Source: Ptiloglossa arizonensis (taxonomy: Eukaryota > Arthropoda > Insecta > Hymenoptera > Colletidae). Taken from it: a stretch of 64,000 bases of DNA. Shown here piece by piece: positions 63,034-64,000 of the stretch; position 1 is the stretch's first letter, and each line of letters opens with the position of its first letter. The stretch covers positions 1,736,001 through 1,800,000 of the forward strand of contig NC_135053.1 in the NCBI RefSeq assembly GCF_051014685.1. The letters are read 5' to 3'. A program made the position numbers and the translations under genes. Below the pieces are notes generated by a model. The model made no database searches. It saw only the letters and a list, made by a program, of their open reading frames with translations, and was not told where the DNA came from.

Positions 63034-63548
63034 TATACTTGGTTCCATGACTACTTTCATCGGATCCTGTAAAACTGAGTATTCGTGAGTCATCGACCAA
63101 GGCAGTAAGGAGAGGACAGTGTTCCCTTTAACAAAGCAACTGGTGAAAGGTATTTCAAATCGATCTTTTCGTTGACTCCGCTATAGTTGCTTTTACTCTT
63201 AAACCGTACAACTAGTTGCGCTTTATCCCTCCTAGCCTCGAGCCATTTTGAGCTCTGTTTGCGAAAGCTGCAGGGCTGTTTGCGAAACAAATGCGAACTT
63301 CGACTTAAAAATCGATGAAAAATTGAATTTCCAAAATAACAAACACGATCTTACCGAGAACAAATAATACATTCTGCTTTCAGCTTCGTAAATTTAGCCC
63401 GAATGTTTCACACTGGTAATGAAATTACATAATTAATTACATTGTTACGAACGTTCAACGAAAATCTGAATTTAATGAGAAACGAATACCGCGTGTTTAA
63501 TTATTTATAAGAGCTATAGTCAAATTCTTACAAAATAATTCGTCGTAT

Positions 63549-64000
63549 ATGGTCAAAGTTTACCGTGAACGTCATCGCGAGTGTAGAAAATTATGCGAAT
63601 CGATCGAAACTGAATCGAAGATCGATCGTACGACGAAAAATTTTCGCAATGTTTTGGATGCACAACGGATAGTATACGTTGAATCGAAGAGGATTGTCGA
63701 AGTTATTTACACTCTAGACATCGATCGAATTTTCGTGGAACAGAAACAATCCATCGTGGTGGCACTGGCGCGCGCGCACCCTCCAGATCTATGGCGGCTA
63801 GATCAGGGCAGGTCGCATGATATTAAGTTGCCGTGTAACGGGAAGAAACGAGTGCCTCTTTCCGGCGTGCAAATCGCACGCTCGCTTTTACCGTCGTTTC
63901 GCGCAACCCCCATAGAACACGGGTAGATTCGAGCGACCTGGCGAGCCCAGCGGGTGAAGGGGTGGATGTAGTGACGTATCGACCGACGGGGTCGCCTGGG
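63549..64000. other. Rising G+C at window edge, possible neighbouring gene or promoter
   Basis: From about 63.55 kb the sequence becomes CG-rich, with a GCGCGCGC run near 63770 and a G-rich end. A + frame stays open for 125 codons (63549-63926) but is rich in Arg/Glu without a recognised domain. A TGACGTA (CRE-like) string lies at about 63971-63978. This could be a promoter or 5' exon cut off by the window edge. Confidence 0.3.

Larger units (their letters stand above)
54146..63545. other. AT-rich non-coding stretch with transposon fragments
   Basis: No supported gene. Contains minisatellites at 56781 and 59305, a TIR element at 57836 with a nested MITE, two mariner-derived MITEs (59011, 62818) and simple repeats at 58527 and 60007. 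Frames up to 108 codons are featureless or cross these repeats. Confidence 0.5.

Overview
The window reads as nuclear DNA of an insect, most likely a hymenopteran (bee, ant or wasp). The sequence is strongly AT-rich overall, yet CpG is not visibly depleted. Genes are very sparse, with intron-scale or intergenic-scale spacing. Microsatellites (TC/GA, TA, TG) are abundant. There are several TA-flanked terminal-repeat fragments whose ends (CTAGGTTGTTCGATAAG) resemble mellifera-type mariner ends. This assignment is inference from composition and repeats; no marker gene settles it.

Only one protein-coding exon can be supported with confidence: 40865-41731 on the + strand. It is an open, G+C-rich exon encoding a small protein with two predicted membrane helices and a long cytosolic-type tail that carries a PPAY motif. 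A good 3' splice site ends one base before the chosen ATG, so it looks like the last (or only coding) exon of a gene with at least one upstream exon. A CpG-rich stretch at about 25.4-26.7 kb is a possible home for a distant first exon. The 41.7-46.4 kb stretch is unusually G+C-rich for the window and may hold a long 3' UTR.

Layout: 1-25 kb is AT-rich non-coding DNA with short hairpins (3656, 6591, 9210), small tandem repeats, one mariner-type and one CAGGGTG-type element, and a striking 63-65 bp inverted repeat at 23041-23219. A 5S rRNA-like fragment lies at 24506. At 25.4-26.8 kb there is a CpG-rich island ending in a (CT)n tract. At 27-40 kb there is more AT-rich DNA with two G+C-richer islands, a 52-bp palindromic mariner-type element, a short CAGGGTG-type element and a pogo-like MITE. 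The gene and its CpG-rich 3' flank occupy 40.7-46.4 kb, ending near a (GA)n tract. At 50.5-54.1 kb there is a repeat-rich block: a seven-copy 28-bp dyad minisatellite, then a family of diverged ~300-bp units in both orientations. At 54-63.5 kb there is AT-rich DNA with nested terminal-repeat elements and two opposed copies of a ~200-bp mariner-derived MITE. The last ~450 bases rise sharply in G+C and may be the edge of a neighbouring gene.

I saw no tRNA, intact rRNA gene, CRISPR array, transposase or reverse-transcriptase reading frame. Everything described as a mobile element is a non-autonomous fragment. Boundaries, base identities and family names were judged by eye.
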